NCBI GenBank assembly: GCA_964437425.1 | Contig: CAYTGO010000003.1 | Span: 30,489 to 94,488 of the forward strand | From: Scalindua sp964437425 | GTDB taxonomy: Bacteria > Planctomycetota > Brocadiia > Brocadiales > Scalinduaceae | DNA: 64,000 nucleotides | Reading direction: 5' to 3' | Shown here: piece after piece, positions 45,983-54,616 of the stretch | How positions within the stretch are numbered: the stretch's first letter is position 1 | Layout of the letters: the number at the start of each line of letters is the position of its first letter | Translations under genes and position numbers: made by a program | The notes under the pieces: model-generated | What the model was told of the DNA's origin: nothing | Database searches by the model: none | The model's input: only the letters and a program-made list of their open reading frames with translations

Positions 45983-46915
45983 TTATTCTCCTGTGGGTTT
46001 CTGTGTTTGCAACTTCTCTTCAACTTGCTTGTCGGTTTTATTCTCAATATGTTCCTCGGATGGAACCGGTTGTGTTTCTGATTCCGGTGTTGTAGTGGGC
46101 TGTTCGGGTTTACTGTAAATAGTTCGTTGGAGTAAGCTATAGTCAATTTTTCCTTCTGGTGGAAGGTACAAAGGCGCAGGTGTATGTATACCTGAAACCT
46201 GCTCATCCGGTTTGAACGGTTGGACAGTAAAACCAGCCGTAGCTATCCTGGCCTTGCTTATCCTTAACCCCTCTTTGTCTGCAACCTCTAATTTATAGTT
46301 GAGAGTCTCTTCCGGAACGTAAAAAGAGTGTTTTCTCCCTTTGTGTATTGGTATAGAGACAGCGCTGAGTTTGTCTATTGGCAAAGTAACCGGCTCGCCC
46401 ATTAAATCCTTCTCCGGTTTTTCAAATGTAGATTCAATGGTATCTTTTTCCGTCTTTGTCTGGGCAACGCTGCCGGGAATTACATTTTTAATCCTTTTCG
46501 CTAATTGTTGATCCGGTCGCTCTTCATGTTTGCCAACGAGTTTTTTGACCAGTAAATCGCCTACAAGAAGCTCATTGAAGGTGTACTCCTTATTCTTGTT
46601 CCTTTGTAAACTGAGGTTTGCGCAGACCAGTATGATAGCTATTAAAATAGAGAGTGTCGTAATAATTATACTGGAAGATTGCGGTATAATTATTTTCAGG
46701 ATATGCACGAAAATAACAAATAAAAAGATCGAACCTCCGACCTCATAAAGTCCGGCCTGCCATTTTCCGTTGTATGTGAAACTGACAAATATTACCGCTA
46801 TTACGAAGAATGCGATACATAAGTATAATATTATCCTGCTAAACCTGCTTTGAGAAGACGTGGAATCATCTGGTTTCTTTTTAGATTGTCCGAATATGGC
46901 TTTAAATAAATGCAT
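45983..46915 (-). CDS. Membrane protein with long extracytoplasmic tail, unknown
   Basis: 310 residues from the ATG at 46915, 8 bases after the bioA stop; a TTG at 46942 inside bioA is the alternative. Three hydrophobic segments lie in about residues 25-100, then a long soluble Lys/Glu/Thr/Pro-rich tail with EETLNYKLEVADKEGLRI and a proline/Glu-rich C-terminus. No domain recognised. The tail is probably outside the cytoplasm. It sits between bioA and the TPR protein, and its partner may be the TPR protein. Confidence 0.65.
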   Translation of the reverse strand: MHLFKAIFGQSKKKPDDSTSSQSRFSRIILYLCIAFFVIAVIFVSFTYNGKWQAGLYEVGGSIFLFVIFVHILKIIIPQSSSIIITTLSILIAIILVCANLSLQRNKNKEYTFNELLVGDLLVKKLVGKHEERPDQQLAKRIKNVIPGSVAQTKTEKDTIESTFEKPEKDLMGEPVTLPIDKLSAVSIPIHKGRKHSFYVPEETLNYKLEVADKEGLRISKARIATAGFTVQPFKPDEQVSGIHTPAPLYLPPEGKIDYSLLQRTIYSKPEQPTTTPESETQPVPSEEHIENKTDKQVEEKLQTQKPTGE

Positions 46916-46922
46916 AAGAGTT

Positions 46923-48287
46923 TTAACCGGTTTCAGTGACAACTTTCAGAGATTCGTACAGGATATCCATTATCTTATGTAATTGCGAAATAGTTATGCA
47001 CAAGGGTGGCATTACTACAAGGACATTGTCCAGCGGTCTGGTGATCAAACCGCGTTGTCTTGCTTCCAGACAGACCTTCATCCCAATCTTTTCTTCCCAT
47101 GAATAAGGCTCCTTTGTCTCCCTGTCTTTAACCAGTTCTATACCGGCAATGAGCCCACATTGCCGCACGTCACCCACTGCTTTCAATTCTTTGAACTGTT
47201 CGAGCCTCTCCTGCAAAACCGTGATCTTTGGAACAAGTCCCTCAATGACCTTTTCCTTTTCAAATATATCGATATTTGCCAGGGCTGCTGAACACGCCAA
47301 CGGATTGCCGGTATATGTATGGCCATGGAAGAATGTCTTCTGTTCGCTATGTTTGCCGAGGAATGTATTATAAATTTCGTCTGTAGTCAGAGTTGCTGCC
47401 AAAGGCATATAGCCTCCATTTAAACCTTTGGAGACAGTCAATATATCGGGCGTTACATTCTCGTGTGCACACGCAAACATTTTTCCTGTACGGCCAAAAC
47501 CGACCAGTACCTCGTCTGCAATAAGAAGGATATTGTGTTCTTCGCATAAATCTTTTACGCCGGATAGATAGCCTTCGGGGTGGACAATCATTCCTCCCGC
47601 GCCCTGTACAAGAGGCTCCATAACCATGGCCGCTATAGACGCAGAATTTTCCGATAATATTTCCTCAAGCTTGCTCAGGCATTCGAGTGAGCAAGATGTT
47701 TTGTCTTTGCCGTATGGGCATCTGTAACAATAAGGTGATGGCGTAGTGAATGACTTAAGTAAAAGAGGCTTGAAAACAGCATGGAAAACTTCTACTCCGC
47801 TCACGCCAACTGCACCTAAAGAGTCGCCATGATATCCGTATTGTAACGTAACATAGCTGGTCTTCTTTTTGTAGCCTTTATATTGCCAATATTGAAATGC
47901 CATTTTTATAGCCACTTCAATTGCATTGGAACCATTATCAGAATAGAATATTTTATTCAGGCCTTCAGGCGTTATCTCAACCAGGCGTTTTGCCAATTTG
48001 GCTGAAGGTATATTTGACATGCCCAGTAGGGTTGTATGGGCGACTTTATCAAGTTGGTCCTTTATTGCATCGTCAATCTCTTTTCTTCTGTGTCCATGTA
48101 TATTGCACCACATCGAAGAAACACCATCTATATACTCATTGCCATTGATGTCTCTCAGCATAACTCCGCTGCCGTCAACTATAATCAACGGTTCTTCTTT
48201 GACAAAATCTTTCATCTGTGTAAATGGATGCCACAGATACTGTTTGTCCCAGGACTCTACTTGTTCTTTGGTTGTTTCTTCATGCAT
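46923..48287 (-). CDS. bioA: Adenosylmethionine-8-amino-7-oxononanoate aminotransferase
   Basis: PLP aminotransferase of biotin synthesis. WHPFTQMKDF at the N-terminus and GVSSMWCNIHGH bind substrate; the PLP lysine region is TVSKGLNGGYMPLAA, and HGHTYTGNPLACSAAL is conserved. The frame is open to 48389, but family start and context support ATG 48287 (454 residues). Other bio genes are absent, so biotin synthesis is unlinked here. The next gene overlaps or abuts by 8 bases. Confidence 0.93.
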   Translation of the reverse strand: MHEETTKEQVESWDKQYLWHPFTQMKDFVKEEPLIIVDGSGVMLRDINGNEYIDGVSSMWCNIHGHRRKEIDDAIKDQLDKVAHTTLLGMSNIPSAKLAKRLVEITPEGLNKIFYSDNGSNAIEVAIKMAFQYWQYKGYKKKTSYVTLQYGYHGDSLGAVGVSGVEVFHAVFKPLLLKSFTTPSPYCYRCPYGKDKTSCSLECLSKLEEILSENSASIAAMVMEPLVQGAGGMIVHPEGYLSGVKDLCEEHNILLIADEVLVGFGRTGKMFACAHENVTPDILTVSKGLNGGYMPLAATLTTDEIYNTFLGKHSEQKTFFHGHTYTGNPLACSAALANIDIFEKEKVIEGLVPKITVLQERLEQFKELKAVGDVRQCGLIAGIELVKDRETKEPYSWEEKIGMKVCLEARQRGLITRPLDNVLVVMPPLCITISQLHKIMDILYESLKVVTETG

Positions 48288-48440
48288 AACTGTAAATAAA
48301 AAGTTAAAAGTGACTAAAGTTTGAAGTGAGCTAAAGTGATGGTAAAAAACAAATCTTTTATTCTTTAACTTCCCGCCTAACAGACCCACTCAACAAACCG
48401 GCGGGCAGGGTTTGCCGCACGATGGTGTGCATTGATAACG

Positions 48441-48508
48441 CTTCGACTTTGCTCAGTGTGACGTCATCTTTCACCTAACAGACTGGCGGACGGTGGGCAG
48501 AGTCGAAG
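48441..48508. repeat. Dispersed palindromic repeat, copy 3
   Basis: CTTCGACTTTGCTCAG (48441-48456) pairs with GGGCAGAGTCGAAG (to 48508), imperfectly. The centre GTGTGACGTCATC...CCTAACAG is shared with copy 1. A partial extra unit (CCCGCCTAACAG...GGCGGGCAG) lies just before it at 48373-48410. Confidence 0.75.
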
Positions 48509-48514
48509 GATGTC

Positions 48515-48676
48515 TTAACTGCCCCTTCCCTGTAACCATCTTCCTGCATAGAAGGATCCGATGCCCAGCCCCACGCATATAATTTCCAGGTTCATAGAGT
48601 GCTTAACGATACCAAGATAAAGGCCTTCCACTAATAATAGCATGCCTAAAAGTTGCAAAAACCTTGCGATTAACAC
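48515..48676 (-). CDS. Small hydrophobic membrane protein, 53 residues
   Basis: A gene too short for usual cutoffs. GTG start (48674-48676) preceded by AAGGAAGG ten bases upstream, then residues giving two membrane helices, LQLLGMLLLVEGLYLGIV and EIICVGLGIGSFYAG, and a basic end GRWLQGRGS with TAA. The clear ribosome-binding site and sensible topology argue for a real gene. Function unknown. It lies between bioA and the Bax-inhibitor-like gene on the same strand. Confidence 0.6.
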   Translation of the reverse strand: MLIARFLQLLGMLLLVEGLYLGIVKHSMNLEIICVGLGIGSFYAGRWLQGRGS

Positions 48677-48731
48677 TGTATTATTTCCTTCCTTGAGCTA
48701 ATGTATAATAAAATGTTTTGTTATTATGCAA

Positions 48732-49478
48732 TTACCGGCTTCTCAGTTTGGATAGTAGATGGAGAATCTCAATGTAGAGCCAGACAAGCGTGATCATAAG
48801 GCCCAGTGCGGCTCTCCATTCCATAAATTTTGGGGACCCCTGTTCCACTCCATGTTCAATAAAGTCAAAATCTAGAACCAGATTTAGAGCGGCAATGACA
48901 ACAATAAAACCACTGATACCAATTCCGATAATACCATTACCATGAATAAATGGGACATTCATGCCAAGAAAACCAAGGATAAAGCTCACCATGTACATCA
49001 TGAAGATTCCACCTGTTGCAGCGGTTACCCCAAGCTTAAAATTTTCAGTAGCCTTGATTAATCCTGATTTATAAGCAAACAAAAGTGCGAATAGAGTTCC
49101 AAAAGTGAGACCCACAGCCTGGATTACTATTCCGGGGAAACGTGCTTCCATAATGGAGGAGATTCCGCCTAAAAACAGTCCTTCCAATAAAGCATAAATC
49201 GGTGCTACTATCGGCGCTGTCGTTGGTTTGAAGATAGCAACCATTGCGGCGATGAGGCCTCCGATGGCCCCGCCCCATAGATACAGTGATATTTGGGGCG
49301 ATTCGAAGACAAAAAACTGACGCCATACCCACATTGCTGATATCAAGGCCAGGAACAGCATTATGCCTGTCTTATTAACTGTCCCTTGAAGCGTCATCAA
49401 ATTGTCTCTTTGTGCAAAGTCTCTAACTAGAGAAAATGTTTTTTTGTTTAGCCCAGGATTTGCGGATCTTGCTATCAT
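48732..49478 (-). CDS. Bax-inhibitor-1/YccA-like membrane protein
   Basis: Seven hydrophobic segments over 248 residues, with MYMVSFILGF and FIVVIAALNLVLDFDFIEHG motifs of the BaxI_1 (PF12811) group. Family members are implicated in cation leak control and protease modulation; no specific role is proven here. Start ATG 49478, with AGGTGGG just upstream, is preferred over TTG 49499. It is 36 bp downstream of trpE on the same strand. Confidence 0.85.
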   Translation of the reverse strand: MIARSANPGLNKKTFSLVRDFAQRDNLMTLQGTVNKTGIMLFLALISAMWVWRQFFVFESPQISLYLWGGAIGGLIAAMVAIFKPTTAPIVAPIYALLEGLFLGGISSIMEARFPGIVIQAVGLTFGTLFALLFAYKSGLIKATENFKLGVTAATGGIFMMYMVSFILGFLGMNVPFIHGNGIIGIGISGFIVVIAALNLVLDFDFIEHGVEQGSPKFMEWRAALGLMITLVWLYIEILHLLSKLRSR

Positions 49479-49514
49479 TTCTACCCACCTTTTTATCAAT
49501 TGTTATGAGAGTTT

Positions 49515-51002
49515 TCAAATCCTCTCAGCTACCTCGATGGCCCTTAATAAGCCCTTTGCTTTATTGAGAGTTTCCTGGTATTCCATCTCAGGGATCGAGT
49601 CTGCGACGATACCTGCACCGGCTTGTATATATGCATTTTTACCATTTTTCAAGACAATGGTCCTTATGGTAATACATGTATTTATATCTCCGGAAAAGTT
49701 GATATAGCCTACTGCTCCACCATAAGGTCCGCGTCGTGTTTGTTCTAATTCATCTATTATCTCCATTGCCCTCACTTTTGGGGCGCCTGATAAGGTGCCT
49801 GCAGGCAGACATGCCCTTAAGCCGTCAAAGGCGTTTTTGTCGCTTCTTAATTTGCCACTGACGCTGGATGTAATATGCATTACGTGCGAGTATTTTTCTA
49901 TTACCATTTTTTCGTCTATCGAGACGCTGTCGTATTGCGAAACACTTCCTACATCATTTCTCCCTAAATCAAGTAGCATGATATGTTCGGCAAGCTCTTT
50001 TGGATCAGATAATAATTCCTTAGCTAGCAGCTCATCTTCTTCCGTTGTGCTTCCGCGCTTTCTTGTTCCTGCTATTGGCCTTACGTTAATGTTTCCGTCA
50101 TCTACTTTTACCATAACTTCGGGAGAAGAGCCTATCAACTCCAAATCCTTCATTTTTATGTAGAACATATATGGTGAGGGGTTGATTACCCTTAATGTGC
50201 GGTAAATATTAATAGGTTCAGCGTTTATCTCTGTTTGCAGACGTTGTGACAGAACCGCCTGTATTATGTCTCCGGCACGAATATATTCTTTACATGTTTC
50301 GACTGCCTGAAGAAAATCAGGTTCCTTAAAATTTGACGAGAACTTCAGGCTTAGCTCCCCTTTTTCGGTAATATCATCACTTAAGGTCATTACAGGGGTG
50401 CGGAGCTTATTAGTAACATTATCTATTTTATTAACCGCATCTTCATAGACATCTTGAATATCTCTTTCGTCTATATGAGCCGCGCAGACTACTTTTATTG
50501 TTTTGTTTAAGTGGTCAAATACAATTGTTTCATCATAGAACATAAAGTACATATCCGGCAGATTTAAGTCGTCGGTTGTTGAATCCGGCAGCGTTTCGAC
50601 GTAGCGCACAGAATCGTAAGATGTGTATCCAACTGCCCCGCCAAAAAAGTCTGGCAATCCATTTACGCGTACGGGAGAGAATTTGCTAATCTGTTGTTCC
50701 AGTGCTTTGAATGGATCTGTAGTTTCTATATGCGTAATCCCTTCCTTGTTAGAGATTTCTACGTTAGAACCTTTGCATTTGAACCCTGAAAAGGGATTAC
50801 TGCCTATAGTTGAATATTTTGCGATTTTTTCTCCGCCATCTGCGCTTTCCAGGAGAAATGCGTAATCAGTTTCTGAAATCTTCTGAAATGCAGACACTGG
50901 GGTCAGAGTATCTGCGAAAAGTTGACGGTATACAGGCACAACATTCCCTTTCTTTGAAAGTTCTTTGAATTCGTTGAATGTCGGGTAATATTGTGTTTTC
51001 AT
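49515..51002 (-). CDS. trpE: Anthranilate synthase component I
   Basis: Chorismate-binding enzyme converting chorismate and glutamine-derived ammonia to anthranilate. N-terminal feedback region with LLESADGGEKIAKYS; catalytic motifs IRAGDIIQAVLSQR, PSPYMFYI, RPIAGTRKRG and LPAGTLSGAPKVRAMEII are all present. 495 residues. No trpG or other trp gene is adjacent, so the operon is dispersed. ATG start; no clear leader peptide was found. Confidence 0.94.
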   Translation of the reverse strand: MKTQYYPTFNEFKELSKKGNVVPVYRQLFADTLTPVSAFQKISETDYAFLLESADGGEKIAKYSTIGSNPFSGFKCKGSNVEISNKEGITHIETTDPFKALEQQISKFSPVRVNGLPDFFGGAVGYTSYDSVRYVETLPDSTTDDLNLPDMYFMFYDETIVFDHLNKTIKVVCAAHIDERDIQDVYEDAVNKIDNVTNKLRTPVMTLSDDITEKGELSLKFSSNFKEPDFLQAVETCKEYIRAGDIIQAVLSQRLQTEINAEPINIYRTLRVINPSPYMFYIKMKDLELIGSSPEVMVKVDDGNINVRPIAGTRKRGSTTEEDELLAKELLSDPKELAEHIMLLDLGRNDVGSVSQYDSVSIDEKMVIEKYSHVMHITSSVSGKLRSDKNAFDGLRACLPAGTLSGAPKVRAMEIIDELEQTRRGPYGGAVGYINFSGDINTCITIRTIVLKNGKNAYIQAGAGIVADSIPEMEYQETLNKAKGLLRAIEVAERI

Positions 51003-51153
51003 AACTTGTAAATTTCGCTTGACTTTAAGTTTTTTTTACATAGAATTAACTGCTAAATCCCGCCTGATTTTTGGCAGTCAAATAGATAATATCGGCTAAG
51101 ATTCCTAATGTCAAGATAAGATACTTGCTTAAATACATATAAGATTATCATAA

Positions 51154-51762
51154 ATGTGGAAGAGGAAAAAGAAACAAAAGGAGGCTGAGGCAGTAGAAGA
51201 AACGGTTGATGCCGTAACCGAAAAATCCGCCTCTTCGGAGGCAGAACAAGCGGTTAGTGTGGAAACCGAAAAAATTTCCTCTGCAAAAGAAGAAAAGGCT
51301 CGTACGACAACCGAAGAAGTTCCGTCTGCAGAAGAAGAAAAAACGGTTAGTGCTGTTGCAGAAAAGGCTTCATTTGAGGAAAAGGAAGAAAAAGCGGGAA
51401 ACACTATCGCTGTAGAAGATGTTTCATCTTCCGGCGTTTTCATTTTTGGTAGTAGAATTGAAAGCCGTTTTAAGAAATTTATGACGGCCTTATTTTCAAT
51501 TTTCCTTCTGCCTCCTGCCATAGTATTTGGTTTGTCAGTAATAACGGTCGTTGTATTGATAGCTTTTCCCTTGGTTTCAATCATTTTGCCAATAACGTTG
51601 TTGTCTTTATGTATACTTTTCATATTACTCCCAGTTGTGCTACCTTTCCTTACGGTTGTTTCCCTTATTACTGGAAAAGGAAAAGTGCAATTTGGCCTGG
51701 AGAATAAAAAATTTGCTATCAGGGTGCTGGGTATAACCATTCCTCCCTACTCAGGTCGCTAG
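51154..51762 (+). CDS. Glu/Ala/Lys-rich N-terminus membrane protein, unknown
   Basis: 202 residues. Residues 1-95 are a charged low-complexity stretch of Glu, Ala, Ser and Lys; about 110-165 hold two to three hydrophobic helices; the end is basic (GLENKKFAIRVLGI). No recognised domain. It precedes two SPFH genes on the same strand (62-bp gap), so it may be a small membrane partner of them. Confidence 0.6.
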   Translation: MWKRKKKQKEAEAVEETVDAVTEKSASSEAEQAVSVETEKISSAKEEKARTTTEEVPSAEEEKTVSAVAEKASFEEKEEKAGNTIAVEDVSSSGVFIFGSRIESRFKKFMTALFSIFLLPPAIVFGLSVITVVVLIAFPLVSIILPITLLSLCILFILLPVVLPFLTVVSLITGKGKVQFGLENKKFAIRVLGITIPPYSGR

Positions 51763-51824
51763 TGTAATATGTACGTAAAATAAACTAACGAAGTATAAAT
51801 TTTTTTAAATTATAGAGATTCTAA

Positions 51825-53081
51825 ATGGAAAAAAGCTTTAACCCAAAAGGTGTTAAAAAGAAACCTGTTCTTTCTAAGAAAATGGTATTTTTTGTCATTG
51901 TACCAATAGCTTTGGTAGTCCTGCTCGTTGTGGGTGGTAGAAGGTTGACATGGAAGGAGATACAGGCGGACGAAGTTGCTGTAATTATTAATAACATAAC
52001 TGGCAATATAAAAACTATAGATCGCGCTGGTGCTGTAGTTTACTACCCTTTCATTCAAGACTTGTACATTCTTGATAAGAGGGAGCAGGAAGCGCCTATG
52101 GCGTCATCGAATATATCCGCAGATTTCCCACAGGGAAACCCTATCATACTCAAGACGCGCGATGGAGGTGACGTGAGTATAGATTTGATTATACAATATA
52201 AACTAATTTCGAAGATTGCAAGTAAAGTTGTTCAGGACACGGGTTTTGGTGAAGAATTTAAGGAAAAGTGGATTTGGGACTATGCGAGAACTATTTGTAG
52301 ATATGAGTTTGGAGATTTAACCATAAGTGAATTTCCTGATTCCGTTAAGAGGGAAGAAAAGATAAAGACGTCAACTGCTGAGCTGAACAGTTTGCTAAAT
52401 CCACATGGAATATTTGTAACATCTTTGAATTTTATTGATTACCGATATTACAGAGAATATGCGGAGAAGATACACGAAAGAAGACTTGCCGACAAAGAGG
52501 TTGAGGAGCAGGTACAGAGAGCATCGGCTGCCAGAAAAAATCAGAATAGGGTAGTTACTGAAGAAACAAAGAAGCTGGATGTAGCAATATCGAGATTTAG
52601 GGGTACGTTACATCAGATGGAGATAGACGCAAAGGCGGAATCAGACAAAATCAGGGATGCCGGTAAGGCATATCTTATTAAGGCTAGACTTGATGCAGAT
52701 GCGGAGTATGATAGACTGGAAAAACATGCTGCGTCAATTCTTGCAGTGAAGAAGGCAGAAGCAGAGGGTATCTTCGCCCTTAAAAAAGCGCTTGAGGGTG
52801 CAGGCGGACGCAATCTTGTCAAAATGGAATATGCAAGGCGATTGCGTAATGCTAAGGTTATAGGAACGCCGGTATTAAAGGCAGCAGAGGAGATACCCCA
52901 GCTGAGAATAATGGAAAGACTACTCAAGGAAACGGGTGCGGGTGAGGTAACACAACCACCCGCTAAGGAGAAAGAACCCTCTCATGGTGGAGGAGAGCAT
53001 GCGGCGCCGTCTTCAGTACATGGTGAGCCGTCCGACGAATCGGCAGGACATCCAGCGGCGGCAGGACATTCGGGACATTAA
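51825..53081 (+). CDS. SPFH/Band 7 protein with His-rich tail (first)
   Basis: Membrane-anchored (hydrophobic 22-43) SPFH domain (about 50-230; VAVIINNITGNIKTIDRAG, DGGDVSIDLIIQYKL) followed by a long amphipathic helical coiled-coil region (about 230-350). The last 45 residues are Gly/His/Pro/Ser-rich (HGGGEHAAPS, HPAAAGHSGH), a likely metal- or pH-responsive tail. It resembles the HflK/HflC layout but has no FtsH nearby. Probably oligomerises in membrane microdomains. 418 residues, upstream of a second SPFH gene. Confidence 0.85.
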   Translation: MEKSFNPKGVKKKPVLSKKMVFFVIVPIALVVLLVVGGRRLTWKEIQADEVAVIINNITGNIKTIDRAGAVVYYPFIQDLYILDKREQEAPMASSNISADFPQGNPIILKTRDGGDVSIDLIIQYKLISKIASKVVQDTGFGEEFKEKWIWDYARTICRYEFGDLTISEFPDSVKREEKIKTSTAELNSLLNPHGIFVTSLNFIDYRYYREYAEKIHERRLADKEVEEQVQRASAARKNQNRVVTEETKKLDVAISRFRGTLHQMEIDAKAESDKIRDAGKAYLIKARLDADAEYDRLEKHAASILAVKKAEAEGIFALKKALEGAGGRNLVKMEYARRLRNAKVIGTPVLKAAEEIPQLRIMERLLKETGAGEVTQPPAKEKEPSHGGGEHAAPSSVHGEPSDESAGHPAAAGHSGH

Positions 53082-53164
53082 CAGAGAAACTGATTTGGGT
53101 AATTTTTATTTCTTGCCTGTACCAGAATTATATTAAAACAGAATAGTATCAGGAGAGCGGATTA

Positions 53165-54616
53165 ATGATAAAGTTTCTGGCCAAGTTTATTGCTAAATAT
53201 TTCATACCTCTAAGTATTATAATCGCTATCATAGTTATTGTTGTTGGTGTAAGGTTTATGATAATCAGGGTTGAGATTGATCAGATAGGGGTTAAAACTG
53301 CGATATGGGGTTTTAAAAGAGGTGTTGTACAAAAAGACTATAAACCTGGCTGGCATAGATTTATTAGACAGATTGAAACCTGGGATTTATTTGATGGCAC
53401 TGTACAGACACTTAGTTTGACGCGGGAAGCGCGTAATGCGGAAGGTAAGATTGAGTCAAAAGAGATACGCATTAGAACAGCAGATGACTATGACGTTACT
53501 GTTGACATAATTGTGAAATATCAAATAATGGATGGTAAAGCGAATAAGATTCGTCAGGAAATAGGCCCTGGTAACCGATATAAGATGTTTGTAGAGAGTG
53601 AAGCAAAAGACGTAGCCAGAAGCGTTTTGGGAAGGATGTCGGAAAAGGATCTCTATAATCCTGACGAAAAACGCAAAAGGGCTGCAGAAGCTAAAATATT
53701 ACTTGCTAGCCAGGTTAAATCACGCCACGTCCGTGTTATTGACTGGCTTATTCTTGATATGAGATTTGACACTCAGCTGGAAAGAAAGATTAAAAATGTT
53801 AAGCTCGCAGAGTTAGATGAGTTATTGAATGTGGCAAAAGAGAAAGCTGTTGGCAAAAGGGGTATTACTCAGACGATTGACGCTTCTACGGAGGCCCTTG
53901 CGCAAAAAATACAATCAGATAAGGATGGTAAAATAGTAGCATTGAAAGCTGAAATGGATACTACGGTTACGCGGATTATTGCCAGCGCGAATAAATTCAT
54001 GATAGAGCAGAAGGCAGAAGGGGATCATTATATGCATGTGAAACACGCTGCTGGAGAATTGCTTGTTGATAGGGCAACGGCAGAGGGCGAGAGGCTGCGA
54101 AGGGTTTCAATGACGGGCCTGGGAGGAGATTTGATTGTGGCACTTGAAGCAGCCAGAAATATAAATCTGGATGATATAGTAGTATCTACACAGGATATGG
54201 ATCTCCTGGATGTAGATGAAATGATAATTAAATTAGGGGCGGGAGTAGAGAGAGACCTGCCTATCATATTAGAACTTGAAGATTCTCCTGGATCTCTTAA
54301 ACTGTCGGATGATTTACCTGAAGTGCTGAGAGGTCACGGTGAACATGGAGAAGGCCATGGTGGTGGTGGGCATGAAGACCATGGAGATTCTTTAATGGAT
54401 CATGGTACTGTGCCTCGTCATGATACTGCTCCTCACGATGGACATGAAGAACATGGTACAGTTCCCCATCAAAAGGAAGACCATGGAGCCTCTATAATGG
54501 AACATCATGGGCAAGAAACTACTTCTCACGGAGTACCAAGTGAAACACATGAGGCTACTCATGAGGAATGGGGATCATCCTCATCCTTTACCGAAGAGTT
54601 TCCAGTATCTCAATAA
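53165..54616 (+). CDS. SPFH/Band 7 protein with His-rich tail (second)
   Basis: Membrane segment (12-35), SPFH domain (about 40-220, with RIRTADDYDVTVDIIVKYQI), a coiled-coil region with Lys/Glu repeats, then from about residue 395 an 85-residue tail dense in His, Gly, Glu and Asp (EHGEGHGGGGHEDHG, HDTAPHDGHEEHG). It has about 25 histidines. It is 83 bp downstream of the first SPFH gene, so they are probably one operon and partners like HflK-HflC. It converges on the His-repeat gene with a 7-base overlap. Confidence 0.85.
   Translation: MIKFLAKFIAKYFIPLSIIIAIIVIVVGVRFMIIRVEIDQIGVKTAIWGFKRGVVQKDYKPGWHRFIRQIETWDLFDGTVQTLSLTREARNAEGKIESKEIRIRTADDYDVTVDIIVKYQIMDGKANKIRQEIGPGNRYKMFVESEAKDVARSVLGRMSEKDLYNPDEKRKRAAEAKILLASQVKSRHVRVIDWLILDMRFDTQLERKIKNVKLAELDELLNVAKEKAVGKRGITQTIDASTEALAQKIQSDKDGKIVALKAEMDTTVTRIIASANKFMIEQKAEGDHYMHVKHAAGELLVDRATAEGERLRRVSMTGLGGDLIVALEAARNINLDDIVVSTQDMDLLDVDEMIIKLGAGVERDLPIILELEDSPGSLKLSDDLPEVLRGHGEHGEGHGGGGHEDHGDSLMDHGTVPRHDTAPHDGHEEHGTVPHQKEDHGASIMEHHGQETTSHGVPSETHEATHEEWGSSSSFTEEFPVSQ

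Noticed and set aside
51825..54616. hflK-hflC pair
   Set aside because: The layout is similar, but there is no ftsH partner, tails are His-rich, and similarity to HflK or HflC proper is not clear enough for the names.
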